Below, one piece after another: positions 41,341 to 49,488 of a stretch of 64,000 bases of DNA. The DNA comes from Aquificota bacterium (GTDB taxonomy: Bacteria > Aquificota > Aquificia > Aquificales > Aquificaceae), in NCBI GenBank assembly GCA_018771605.1, contig CP076324.1:558001-622000 (forward strand), written 5' to 3'. A program made the translations under genes and the position numbers. Below the pieces are notes generated by a model. The model saw nothing but the letters and a program-made list of their open reading frames with translations, was not told the DNA's origin and did no database searches. The first letter of the stretch is position 1; every line of letters starts with the position of its first letter.

Positions 41341-43317
41341 ATGGCAAAAGGTACTGTGGCTTACAAAATACTAAAAGACCACCTTGTTAGTGGAAGGCTT
41401 GTGCCAGGAGAGGAGATAGCCATAAAGATAGACCAAACCCTTACACAGGACGCTACCGGAACCATGGCCTATTTGCAGTTTGAGGCCATGGGCGTAGATA
41501 GGGTAAAGACTGAGCTTTCCGTTAGTTATATAGACCATAACATGCTTCAAACGGACTTTAGAAATCCCGATGACCATAAATACCTTATGAGCATTGCCAA
41601 AAGGTATGGTATTTGGCTTTCCAAGCCTGGCAATGGCATATGCCACCAGGTACATGTGGAGAGGTTTGCAAAGCCCGGAAAGACCCTCTTGGGTTCCGAT
41701 TCTCACACTCCCACATCTGGTGGTGTGGGTATGATAGCCATAGGAGCTGGTGGTCTTGATGTGGCCGCCGCCATGGCCGGAGAGCCTTTCTACCTTAAGA
41801 TGCCAAAGATAGTGGGTGTAAAGCTAACAGGTAAGCTTCCACCATGGGTGACTGCAAAGGACATAATCCTTGAGCTTTTAAGAAGGCTAACGGTAAAAGG
41901 TGGTGTAGGGAAGATATTTGAATACTTTGGAGAGGGTATAAAGGAGCTTTCTGTGCCAGAGAGGGCCACCATAACCAACATGGGCGCAGAGCTTGGAGCC
42001 ACCACTTCTATCTTCCCTTCCGACGAGATAACAAGGGCCTATCTAAAAGCACAGGGAAGGGAAGAGGATTGGATAGAGCTACTTCCAGACCCGGATGCAG
42101 AATACGATGAGGTCATTGAAATAAACCTCTCTGAGCTTGAGCCTTTGATAGCCTGCCCCCACTCTCCAGACAACGTGGTGCCTGTGAGAGAAGTGGAAGG
42201 TATAAAGGTGGACCAAGTAGTCATAGGCTCTTGCACCAACTCTTCCTTTGTGGACCTAATACGTGCTGGCACATTGCTAAGAGGCAAAAAGGTGCATCCG
42301 GACGTGGTCTTTGCAGTAGCCCCTGGTTCAAAGCAAGCTTTGGAGCTTATAACACAAAACGGTGTTTTGCTTGACTTTTTGAAGGCTGGAGCCAGAATCC
42401 TTGAAAGCGCCTGTGGGCCTTGCATAGGTATGGGCTATGCACCACCAAGCGGTGGAGTGTCCATACGTAGCTTTAACAGGAACTTTGAAGGAAGGTCTGG
42501 AACGCCAGACGCCAAGGTTTATTTGGCTTCTCCAGAGGTATGTGTGGCTTGCGCCATAGCTGGAGAGATCATAGACCCAAGAAAGCTGGCAGAGAGAGAA
42601 GGAATAAAGTGGATAAAGGTGGAAATGCCAGAAAGGTTCCCTTACGGCGATGAAGCCTTTATACCACCACTACCGGAAGAAGAGGCAAAAGAGGTGGAAA
42701 TATACAGGGGTCCTAACATAAAGCCCCTTCCCGAGTTTGACGAATTGCCAGAAAGCATTTCTGGAGAAGTTAGCCTAATAGTGGGCGATAACATCACCAC
42801 AGACCACATTATGCCAGCGGGAGCCAAAATCCTACCCCTTAGGTCCAACATCTACGCCATAAGCGAGTATGTTTATCACTACGTAGACCCAGAGTTTGTC
42901 CCAAGGGCCAAAAAGATAAGGGATGAGAAGGCAAAGGCAAACATCATCATAGGTGGTGAAAACTATGGACAAGGTTCTTCAAGGGAGCATGCGGCCTTGG
43001 CTCCAAGGTTCCTGGGTGTGCGTGCGGTAATAGCCAAGTCCTTTGCCCGAATCCACCACGCCAACCTTGTAAACTTTGGCATAGTGCCACTTGAATTTGT
43101 GGATAAGGAAGACTACAACAAGTTCTCCTTGGGCGATGAGATAGAGATACCGGATATTATAGAAAGGCTAAAGGCTGGAAAGGAAATAGTGGTGATAAAC
43201 AAAACCACAGGAGAAGAGGTAGTTTGCAAGTATAACCTTACTCCCAAGCAGATATCTGTCCTTTTGGCTGGTGGGCTTTTGAACTGGATAAAGAAGAAGC
43301 AAAAGGTGGAGGTATAA
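41341..43317 (+). CDS. Aconitate hydratase
   Basis: [4Fe-4S] enzyme interconverting citrate and isocitrate; in the reverse TCA cycle it runs towards citrate. 658 residues, the compact bacterial/mitochondrial-like type. Cluster Cys in VIGSCTNSS (about residue 301) and ESACGPCIGMG (about 360). Catalytic-region motifs: DSHTPTSGGVGMIAIGAGGLDVA (about 120), swivel-domain GENYGQGSSREHAALAPRFLG (about 540) with the active-site Ser. First gene of aconitase-mdh-fumA. I leave the symbol open because the acnA/acnB subtype is uncertain. Confidence 0.93.
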   Translation: MAKGTVAYKILKDHLVSGRLVPGEEIAIKIDQTLTQDATGTMAYLQFEAMGVDRVKTELSVSYIDHNMLQTDFRNPDDHKYLMSIAKRYGIWLSKPGNGICHQVHVERFAKPGKTLLGSDSHTPTSGGVGMIAIGAGGLDVAAAMAGEPFYLKMPKIVGVKLTGKLPPWVTAKDIILELLRRLTVKGGVGKIFEYFGEGIKELSVPERATITNMGAELGATTSIFPSDEITRAYLKAQGREEDWIELLPDPDAEYDEVIEINLSELEPLIACPHSPDNVVPVREVEGIKVDQVVIGSCTNSSFVDLIRAGTLLRGKKVHPDVVFAVAPGSKQALELITQNGVLLDFLKAGARILESACGPCIGMGYAPPSGGVSIRSFNRNFEGRSGTPDAKVYLASPEVCVACAIAGEIIDPRKLAEREGIKWIKVEMPERFPYGDEAFIPPLPEEEAKEVEIYRGPNIKPLPEFDELPESISGEVSLIVGDNITTDHIMPAGAKILPLRSNIYAISEYVYHYVDPEFVPRAKKIRDEKAKANIIIGGENYGQGSSREHAALAPRFLGVRAVIAKSFARIHHANLVNFGIVPLEFVDKEDYNKFSLGDEIEIPDIIERLKAGKEIVVINKTTGEEVVCKYNLTPKQISVLLAGGLLNWIKKKQKVEV

Positions 43318-43320
43318 ACT

Positions 43321-44325
43321 ATGAAGATGCGCAAGGTGGTCTCTGTTATAGGTGCGGGTAATGTGGGGGAGCATACGGCAAGCCTTTTGGCCTTGAGGGG
43401 GCTTGTGGATGTGCGCATGTTTGACCTGCCAAAAAAGGATGGCGAAAAACTCATTGAGCCGGTAAAGGGCAAAGCCCTTGACATTCAGCAGATGCTTTCA
43501 GCCCTAAACATTGATGGAAAGGTGGAAGGCTATACGGTTAGCCCGGAGGGAGAAGGCTACGAGGCTCTAAAAGATAGCGATATAGTGGTTATAACGGCAG
43601 GTTTTCCAAGAAGGCCAGGCATGTCCAGAGAGGACCTTTTGGACAAAAACATTTCCATCCTTTCCCTTATAGCAAGCAAGATAAAGGAATATGCGCCAGA
43701 GGCTATAGTGATAGTGGTAACAAACCCTGTGGACCTTATGACCTATGCAGTCTATAGAATTTTGGGCTTTGAAAAGAACAGAGTTATGGGTATGGCTGGA
43801 GTTTTGGACTCAGCCCGTTTTAAGACCTTTATATCAAGGGAGATAAAGATATCACCCATGGATATACACGCCTATGTGATAGGTGGGCATGGTGATGAGA
43901 TGGTCCCGCTCATATCCATTTCTAACGTGGGAGGCATACCTTTAAAGGATATGCTACCAAAGGATAAAATACAGGAGCTTATAAAGAGGACCCAGTTTGG
44001 TGGTGGAGAGATAGTGGACCTTATGGGCACATCGGCCTACCATGCTCCGGCCGCTTCCATAGTGCAGATGGTAGAGGCCATAGTGACAGACAACAAAAGA
44101 ATACTTCCATGCTCGGTTTATTTAGAAGGAGAGGTGGGACAATACTACGAGGCGGAGGGCCTTTGTGTGGGCGTGCCAGTAAAGCTTGGCAACTGCGGAG
44201 TGGAAGAGATAATTAAAATACCCATGATAGAAGAGGAGCGCCAGATGTGGAAGAGGTCTGTAGAGTCTGTAAGAAAAAACATAGCCCTTGTGGAGGAGCT
44301 TTTAAATGCGAGAAATACACTATGA
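43321..44325 (+). CDS. mdh: Malate dehydrogenase (LDH-like type)
   Basis: NAD-dependent interconversion of malate and oxaloacetate. 334 residues. Rossmann SVIGAGNVGEHTA (about residues 8-20); the acidic residue after the second strand (VRMFDL) favours NAD. Substrate arginines in GFPRRPGMSREDLL (about 95-108), VTNPVDLMTY (about 138), and catalytic His in YVIGGHGDEMVPL (about 195). 3 nt after aconitase; overlaps fumA by 20 nt. In the reductive cycle it makes malate. Confidence 0.95.
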   Translation: MKMRKVVSVIGAGNVGEHTASLLALRGLVDVRMFDLPKKDGEKLIEPVKGKALDIQQMLSALNIDGKVEGYTVSPEGEGYEALKDSDIVVITAGFPRRPGMSREDLLDKNISILSLIASKIKEYAPEAIVIVVTNPVDLMTYAVYRILGFEKNRVMGMAGVLDSARFKTFISREIKISPMDIHAYVIGGHGDEMVPLISISNVGGIPLKDMLPKDKIQELIKRTQFGGGEIVDLMGTSAYHAPAASIVQMVEAIVTDNKRILPCSVYLEGEVGQYYEAEGLCVGVPVKLGNCGVEEIIKIPMIEEERQMWKRSVESVRKNIALVEELLNARNTL

Positions 44326-45151
44326 ACAGATAGTAGAGGCAGTAAAAAAGATAGCCATAAAGGCAAACTATGAAATTCCGGAGGATGTAGAACTTGCCTA
44401 TCAGATTGCCTTAAAAAGAGAGGAGTCAGAACTGGGAAAGGAAGTCTTGCAACAGATCCTTTTAAACATAAGGGCAGCAAGGGAAGAGCAGATGGCCTAC
44501 TGTCAGGATACGGGCGTGGCTGTAGTCTTTGTGGATATAGGCCAAGATGTGCATGTGGTAGGTGGTTCCTTAGAAGATGCCATAAACGAAGGTGTTAGAA
44601 GGGCATACACGGAGGGCTACCTTAGGGCTTCTATGGTCTATGACCCAGTCTTTGAGAGGAAGAACACAAAGGACAATACACCCGCCGTTATACACTACAG
44701 GGTTGTGCCGGGAGACAAGCTAAGGCTTATCTTTGCACCAAAGGGTGCTGGGTCAGAAAACACATCACGCCTTGCCATGCTAAAGCCTGCAGACGGCTGG
44801 GAAGGTGTAAAGAGATTTATACTTGAGACGGTAAAACTGGCAGGTCCCAATGCCTGCCCACCTTTCACGGTGGGTGTGGGCATAGGTGGAAACTTTGAAT
44901 ACTGCGCCCTTCTTGCCAAGAGGGCCCTCTTGAGGCCTGTGGGAGAAAGGAGTCAAGACCCAGTGGCAAGGAGGATAGAGGAGGAGCTAATAGAGGAGAT
45001 AAACAAGATAGGTTGGGGTCCCATGGGCTTTGGAGGAACGGTGACCGCTGTGGATGTAAAGGTGGAGCTATACCCCTGCCACATAGCTTCCTTGCCTGTG
45101 GCCGTTAATATTCAGTGCCACGCCAGCAGGCATGCAGAGATAGAACTGTGA
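44306..45151 (+). CDS. Fumarate hydratase class I, alpha subunit
   Basis: Fe-S hydro-lyase subunit, 281 residues, two-subunit type. AYCQDTGVAVVFVDIGQD (about residue 66) with the first cluster Cys, NTKDNTPAVIHY (about 120), KGAGSENTSRLAML (about 150), and ACPPFTVGVGIGGNFEYCALLAKRALLRP (about 185-215). The catalytic beta subunit is not found after it and must be encoded elsewhere. Completes aconitase-mdh-fumarase of the reductive TCA block. Overlaps mdh by 20 nt. Confidence 0.93.
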   Translation: MREIHYEQIVEAVKKIAIKANYEIPEDVELAYQIALKREESELGKEVLQQILLNIRAAREEQMAYCQDTGVAVVFVDIGQDVHVVGGSLEDAINEGVRRAYTEGYLRASMVYDPVFERKNTKDNTPAVIHYRVVPGDKLRLIFAPKGAGSENTSRLAMLKPADGWEGVKRFILETVKLAGPNACPPFTVGVGIGGNFEYCALLAKRALLRPVGERSQDPVARRIEEELIEEINKIGWGPMGFGGTVTAVDVKVELYPCHIASLPVAVNIQCHASRHAEIEL

Positions 45152-45249
45152 AGTATATACTCATATTGGCCTTCATAGGCTTGATAACCGTGGTCTTTTT
45201 GAGTGGGTTGGCTTTTAGGTGGATAAGAAGTAAGATCTTTTACAATTGA
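45148..45249 (+). CDS. Tiny membrane protein coupled to fumarase
   Basis: 33 residues from a GTG that overlaps the fumarase stop by 4 nt (GTGA): an N-terminal KYIL, one hydrophobic helix (ILAFIGLITVVFLSGLAF) and a basic tail RWIRSKIFYN. Looks like a small single-pass membrane protein. Translational coupling and a clean hydrophobic pattern support it; there is no family assignment. Confidence 0.5.
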   Translation: MKYILILAFIGLITVVFLSGLAFRWIRSKIFYN

Positions 45250-45311
45250 GGCTAAATTAATGTTGTCAAATTAACCCAATTATACTAAATTATTCTCCAA
45301 GGAGAATTTAC

Positions 45312-45656
45312 ATGAGGGAAATCCTGCTAAAAACTGTAAAAAAGGTAACCCTTGAGATCGTATACGAAGTTGTTGATGAAAGAACAAAGGCCATCCTTGA
45401 AGAGATTGGAGAGATCAAAAAAAGACAAGAAGAGGATTTCAGGTTTTTAAATCAAAAGATGGATAATACAGCTACACAGCTTAATCAAAAAATAGACACT
45501 CAAATAGCACAGGTTAGGGAGGAGATAGGCCGGCTCAGGCAAGAGATAGGGCAATTAAGGCAGGAGATCTTTCAAGTAAACCAAAGGATAGACCAGCTTA
45601 ACCAAAGGGTAGATACGATTATCCAATTGCTTATAGATTTAAGAAGGGGAGGTTAA
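45312..45656 (+). CDS. Small coiled-coil protein
   Basis: 114 residues. Head of about 35 residues (MREILLKTVKKVTLEIVYEVVDERTKAILEEI) then an uninterrupted coiled coil with 7- and 14-residue periodicity (NQKMDNTATQLNQKID, REEIGRLRQEIGQLRQEI, NQRIDQLNQRVD). Resembles DUF1640-like or tropomyosin-like small proteins. The start is preceded by AAGGAG. It is one of three coiled-coil genes in the window (also 8446 and 50403). Confidence 0.75.
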   Translation: MREILLKTVKKVTLEIVYEVVDERTKAILEEIGEIKKRQEEDFRFLNQKMDNTATQLNQKIDTQIAQVREEIGRLRQEIGQLRQEIFQVNQRIDQLNQRVDTIIQLLIDLRRGG

Positions 45657-45733
45657 GGATTGAGCTTTTTGGCTGCTGATTTAGAGGCTTTGATATAATA
45701 TTTAAGTGAGAAAAATTTTATGGGGTATGTTCC

Positions 45734-46471
45734 ATGAAAAAACTCATCTTAACTTCAGCCGTCCTTTTGCCTACCTTTAGCTTTGCCATCAGTGTGGAGG
45801 GAAGCATTGGAGTGTGGAACCAAGACCCAAGCGGCTACATAAGCTACAAGGGAGACCAGATTGACGTAGACAGCAATTTAAGGTATGGCAAAAAGACAAG
45901 GCCCATGGGCAGGCTAAAGATTGATATGCCTTCCATCTTGCCCAACATATACCTTATGGCAACACCCAGCAGGTTTGAGGCAATAGGCCAAAAGGATGCA
46001 AGCTTTACCTTTGGTGGTAGAACTTATAATGCTAATGTGCCATTCTACTCCAAAACAAGGCTTGACCACTACGATATAGCCCTCTACTATGGAATACCCG
46101 GCCTAAAGAAGCTAACAAATGGAGTACTTTCTGCAGAACTTGGCATAAATGTAAGAATTATGGACCTTTATGCCAAAGTAGAACAGAATGGCACATCAGA
46201 ATCAAAAAGCGTAACCGTTCCAATTCCTATGCTATACACAGGCTTGCAGATAAGACCTGTAAATCTACTCAGCATAGAGGGTGAGCTAAGGGGCGTGGCC
46301 TACAATTCCAACCACTATTATGACCTAATCGGCAGGCTAAAGGTAAAGCCTGTTAAGCATGTCTTTTTGGCTGGTGGCTACAGGTATCAGGAGCTTAAAA
46401 TAGACGTTTCGGATGTAAAATCCAAGGTTAAGCTGCAAGGGCCTTTTGCAGAAGCTGGCTTTGAGTTTTAA
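45734..46471 (+). CDS. Outer-membrane beta-barrel protein (TIGR04219-like)
   Basis: 245 residues: signal peptide (MKKLILTSAVLLPTFSFA), then alternating beta-strands rich in aromatic ends (GSIGVWNQDPSGYISYKGD, LDHYDIALYYGIP, VKHVFLAGGYRYQEL) and a C-terminal Phe (FAEAGFEF), the usual signal for Bam-dependent insertion. Resembles the TIGR04219 family of small outer-membrane proteins; function unknown. Monocistronic, ending at a clear terminator. Confidence 0.8.
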   Translation: MKKLILTSAVLLPTFSFAISVEGSIGVWNQDPSGYISYKGDQIDVDSNLRYGKKTRPMGRLKIDMPSILPNIYLMATPSRFEAIGQKDASFTFGGRTYNANVPFYSKTRLDHYDIALYYGIPGLKKLTNGVLSAELGINVRIMDLYAKVEQNGTSESKSVTVPIPMLYTGLQIRPVNLLSIEGELRGVAYNSNHYYDLIGRLKVKPVKHVFLAGGYRYQELKIDVSDVKSKVKLQGPFAEAGFEF

Positions 46472-46478
46472 AACTTTT

Positions 46479-46508
46479 GGGCTGGGGAAAACCCAGCCCT
46501 TATTTTTT
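46479..46508 (+). terminator. Rho-independent terminator after the outer-membrane protein gene
   Basis: GGGCTGGG-(GAAAA)-CCCAGCCC with a perfect 8-bp stem (46479-46486, 46492-46499) followed by TTATTTTTT, 7 bases after the stop codon. The convergent gene ends at 46510, so the same stem may also stop that transcript. Confidence 0.9.
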
Positions 46509-46509
46509 A

Positions 46510-47544
46510 TTAGCCTTTAAACTGGCAGGTCTCTTCGTCAATGGTAGAGTATAGGGGCTTTACCCTTCCTTCTGGTGTGGTGTCTTCAAAGTCTCTTGGA
46601 ACTCCAAGCTCCTCAATGCAATGCACAAGGTCGTGGTAGAACTCCGCCACTTTTACAAGGCCTGTAATCTTCCCAACTTCGTTAAAAGCCTTTATCTTGT
46701 CTGTAGCCTTTCCTTTACCCCTTTCCACTATGGCACCCGCATGTCCAAAGGACACACCCTCAAGCTTCTCTTGGAACCTTCCGGCCACAAAGGCAGCCAC
46801 TGGCTTGTTCCACTTTCCTTCCTTCCAAAGCCTTAAGATGGTCTCCGCAGCCTTCTCCTCGTAGGACCCGCCCACCTCACCTTGTATTATCACACCCTTT
46901 ACATTTGGGTCATCTGCAATGTTTTCCAAGGCATCAGCAAAGGTGGTGCAAGAGATCACGTCACCGCCCAAGGCAAGGGCCATATAAACACCCCAACCCC
47001 TTCTTTTGAACATCTCCGCAGTGGTAGTTGTAAGACCTCCAGACTTGGAAAGGATTACAAGACCACCCTTTTCGTAGGCTATGGATGGGTTCTTTCCGCC
47101 TATGGCTCCTATCCTTGCTGGCACCCAAGGCATCATGCAACCAAGGGATGTGGGACCTACTATGATAACGCCCCTTTCCTTTGCGTAGTGGTAGAAATAA
47201 ACTGTGTCCCTTATAGGCACATGCTCGGTGATTATGTATATGAGCTTTATACCCGCATCCACAAGCTCAATGACCGCATCTTTCACAGAGGCCGGAGGCA
47301 CATACACTATTCCCGTGTTTATCTCTGGGTGCTTTTCAAGGGCTTCTCTTACCGTGTTATACACTGGCTTTCCTGCCACTTCAGAACCGCCCTTACCGGG
47401 TGTTACACCAGCCACTATAAATCCCGGGTATAGAGCTTCCGACTCAGCCACAACTTGAGAAGCCTCCCTTCCAGTGATACCCATAACAAGTATCCTTGTC
47501 CTATCGTTAAGATATACGGTGCCCACATTCCAATTTTTCTCCAT
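46510..47544 (-). CDS. Citryl-CoA/succinyl-CoA synthetase small (alpha) subunit, CcsB-like
   Basis: ATP-grasp ligase partner subunit with CoA-binding Rossmann domain. 344 residues, longer than the usual 290 of SucD, with an N-terminal extension MEKNWNVGTVYLNDRTR before the RILVMGITGREASQV motif. Phospho-His site is VSFGHAGAIVERG (about residue 275). In Hydrogenobacter thermophilus, citryl-CoA synthetase CcsAB replaces ATP-citrate lyase and its small subunit is an extended SucD homologue; length and context fit CcsB, but SucD is possible. The large subunit is not adjacent. Good AGGAGG-like GGAGG precedes the ATG. Confidence 0.8.
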   Translation of the reverse strand: MEKNWNVGTVYLNDRTRILVMGITGREASQVVAESEALYPGFIVAGVTPGKGGSEVAGKPVYNTVREALEKHPEINTGIVYVPPASVKDAVIELVDAGIKLIYIITEHVPIRDTVYFYHYAKERGVIIVGPTSLGCMMPWVPARIGAIGGKNPSIAYEKGGLVILSKSGGLTTTTAEMFKRRGWGVYMALALGGDVISCTTFADALENIADDPNVKGVIIQGEVGGSYEEKAAETILRLWKEGKWNKPVAAFVAGRFQEKLEGVSFGHAGAIVERGKGKATDKIKAFNEVGKITGLVKVAEFYHDLVHCIEELGVPRDFEDTTPEGRVKPLYSTIDEETCQFKG

Positions 47545-47577
47545 CTTGAACCTCCAAAGAAAAGATATGATTATTAT

Positions 47578-47997
47578 ATGATATTTTTAATCTTACTGCT
47601 TTTGCTTACCTCTCATGCCTTTTCTTTTTATCATTGCTTTTTTGATGCGGGAGAAAGGTACAAGGTTGACCCTGTGCTTCTCATAGCCATCGCCAAAAGC
47701 GAAAGTGGCTTTAACCCAAGGGCCATAAACACAAACAAAAACGGCACAAAGGACTACGGCATTATGCAGATAAACTCCTACTGGCTTGAAAGGTACAAAA
47801 TACCAAAGGAGTGGATCTTTGAACCTTGCTACAACATACATTTTGGGGCCATGGTGTTAAGGAAATGCTTAGACCAAAGCCCAAACATAGCCGTGGCCGT
47901 AGATTGCTATAACAAAGGGAACAAGGCCAAGGGCTATGGTGCCTATGTGGAAAGGGTATTTAGAAATTACAAAAAGTATTACACTATGTTAAAATAA
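47578..47997 (+). CDS. Lytic transglycosylase, SLT/IagB-like
   Basis: 139 residues from the ATG at 47578: signal peptide (MIFLILLLLLTSHAFS), then a single goose-lysozyme-like SLT domain with the catalytic Glu in AIAKSESGFNPRA, the GIMQINSYW motif, and AVDCYNKG for the conserved AYNxG region. Upstream in-frame extension to 47455 crosses the divergent gene's coding region and is rejected. Such short IagB/VirB1-like enzymes open peptidoglycan for pili or secretion systems. No Shine-Dalgarno sequence. Confidence 0.85.
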   Translation: MIFLILLLLLTSHAFSFYHCFFDAGERYKVDPVLLIAIAKSESGFNPRAINTNKNGTKDYGIMQINSYWLERYKIPKEWIFEPCYNIHFGAMVLRKCLDQSPNIAVAVDCYNKGNKAKGYGAYVERVFRNYKKYYTMLK

Positions 47998-48002
47998 ATA
48001 AG

Positions 48003-48914
48003 ATGAAAAGGAACTTTGTGGACCTTTGGGACATAAGCCCAGAGGAAGGGTGGGAAATAATAAGATGGGCGAAGGCTATAAAAGAGGGTATAGATAAGGG
48101 GAAATACCTACAGGGCAAAAATTTAGCACTATACTTTACCAAGCCTTCTACAAGGACAAGAGTATCCTTTGAGGTAGCCATAAACCAGCTTGGAGGCCAT
48201 GCCATCTTTTTACAGGAAGGAAACCTACAGGTGGCAAGAGGAGAGGACCTGAAGGACACTGCCAGAACCCTTTCAAGGTACTTGGACGGCATAATCATAA
48301 GGACAGATTCTCATAAAAAGCTGGAGGAATTTGCCAAGTATGCAGACATTCCTGTTATAAACGCCCTAACCGATATGTCCCATCCCTGCCAGATATTGAG
48401 CGATGTTTTTACCCTTTATGAGGCCTTTGGAGAAGATATAAAAAACATAAAAATAGCCTACGTGGGAGATGGAAACAACGTATGCAACACATGGCTTGTG
48501 GGTGCAGGCCTTTTTGGCCTAAACCTTTTTGTAGCCACACCCGAGGGTTATGAGCCAAGCAGTCTATACTATCAGGCGGGGGAAGACCTTTGTAAGATAA
48601 CTGGCGGAAGCGTATACCTTACAACAAACCCCATTGAGGCAGTGAAAGAAGCCCATGTAGTGTATACAGATGTCTGGGTAAGCATGAACCAAGATAGGAA
48701 TGAGGAAAAGATCCAAGCTTTAATGCCTTATCAGGTAAATTCCAGCCTACTTTCTCATGCAAGGCCAGAGGTAAAAGTCATGCATTGCCTTCCGGCCAAA
48801 AAGGGAGAGGAGATAACAGAGGAAGTTTTTGAAGCTTATGCGGACTTTATATTTACACAGGCCGAGAATAGACTACATGCCCAAAAGGCTTTGTTTAAAT
48901 TTCTATTCTCTTAA
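48003..48914 (+). CDS. argF: Ornithine carbamoyltransferase
   Basis: Makes citrulline from ornithine and carbamoyl phosphate. 303 residues. Carbamoyl-phosphate loop KPSTRTRVSFEVA (about residue 44), DGIIIRTDSHK, HPCQILSD (about 128), and the C-terminal HCLPAKKGEEI (about 262) characteristic of OTCase against ATCase. Cytosolic. Other arg genes are not in the window. Confidence 0.96.
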   Translation: MKRNFVDLWDISPEEGWEIIRWAKAIKEGIDKGKYLQGKNLALYFTKPSTRTRVSFEVAINQLGGHAIFLQEGNLQVARGEDLKDTARTLSRYLDGIIIRTDSHKKLEEFAKYADIPVINALTDMSHPCQILSDVFTLYEAFGEDIKNIKIAYVGDGNNVCNTWLVGAGLFGLNLFVATPEGYEPSSLYYQAGEDLCKITGGSVYLTTNPIEAVKEAHVVYTDVWVSMNQDRNEEKIQALMPYQVNSSLLSHARPEVKVMHCLPAKKGEEITEEVFEAYADFIFTQAENRLHAQKALFKFLFS

Positions 48915-48979
48915 TTAACGTAGAGGACTTTAGCCTTAATATAGAGCTTTTTTATTTAATAAATCACACAAGACATCCT

Positions 48980-49450
48980 TTGCTTGATGAGTTTTTCAGA
49001 TATTTTTATGTACTTGGAAAGGGCTACATACTTATTCCTATTGTCATTTATTTGGCTTTTTTAAAAAGAGAGAAATTAAAGCCCTTTATACTTGCCCTTG
49101 TTTTGGAAAGTGCCTTAGTGCATATTCTCAAGTTCGCCTTTAAGGCTCCAAGGCCTGCAAGCATGCTAAAGGATGTATATCTACTTGAACCTTTATATCA
49201 TAAGTCCTTTCCGTCGGGTGATACTGCCATGGCCTTTCTCCTTGCCTGCTTTTTCTCTCAGGGAGCTTCAACCCCTATAAAAATACTTCTCTTTGTTTAT
49301 GCCTTTTTAATAGCTTACGGGAGGATGTATTTGGGTGTGCATTTTCCCATGGATGTGCTTGTGGGAGCTATTATAGGTGTTTTAAGCTGTAAATTTTTTA
49401 TAAGAAGGCAAATGTTTAAATTTTTTCACAAAAAGGAACAAAGCCCGTAA
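48980..49450 (+). CDS. PAP2-family membrane phosphatase with uncertain start
   Basis: Lipid-phosphate or undecaprenyl-diphosphate phosphatase-like, about five membrane helices. Motif C1 KFAFKAPRP (residue 51), C2 PSGD (78-81), C3 GRMYLGVHFPMD (114-125). C2 normally reads PSGH; Asp replaces His here. The first permissible start is TTG at 48980, but the frame is open back to 48899 and encodes NIELFYLINHTRHPL, which looks like the family's N-terminus. That part has no ATG, GTG or TTG, only ATT codons (48899, 48905, 48914). The true start may be non-canonical. Confidence 0.75.
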   Translation: MLDEFFRYFYVLGKGYILIPIVIYLAFLKREKLKPFILALVLESALVHILKFAFKAPRPASMLKDVYLLEPLYHKSFPSGDTAMAFLLACFFSQGASTPIKILLFVYAFLIAYGRMYLGVHFPMDVLVGAIIGVLSCKFFIRRQMFKFFHKKEQSP

Positions 49451-49488
49451 GGTATTAGTTAATAGATGACCTTTGTATTTTAGATGTA

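Noticed and set aside
47455-47577. Longer start for the lytic transglycosylase (41 extra residues)
   Set aside because: The extension is the antisense of the CcsB-like gene and would place the signal peptide internally.
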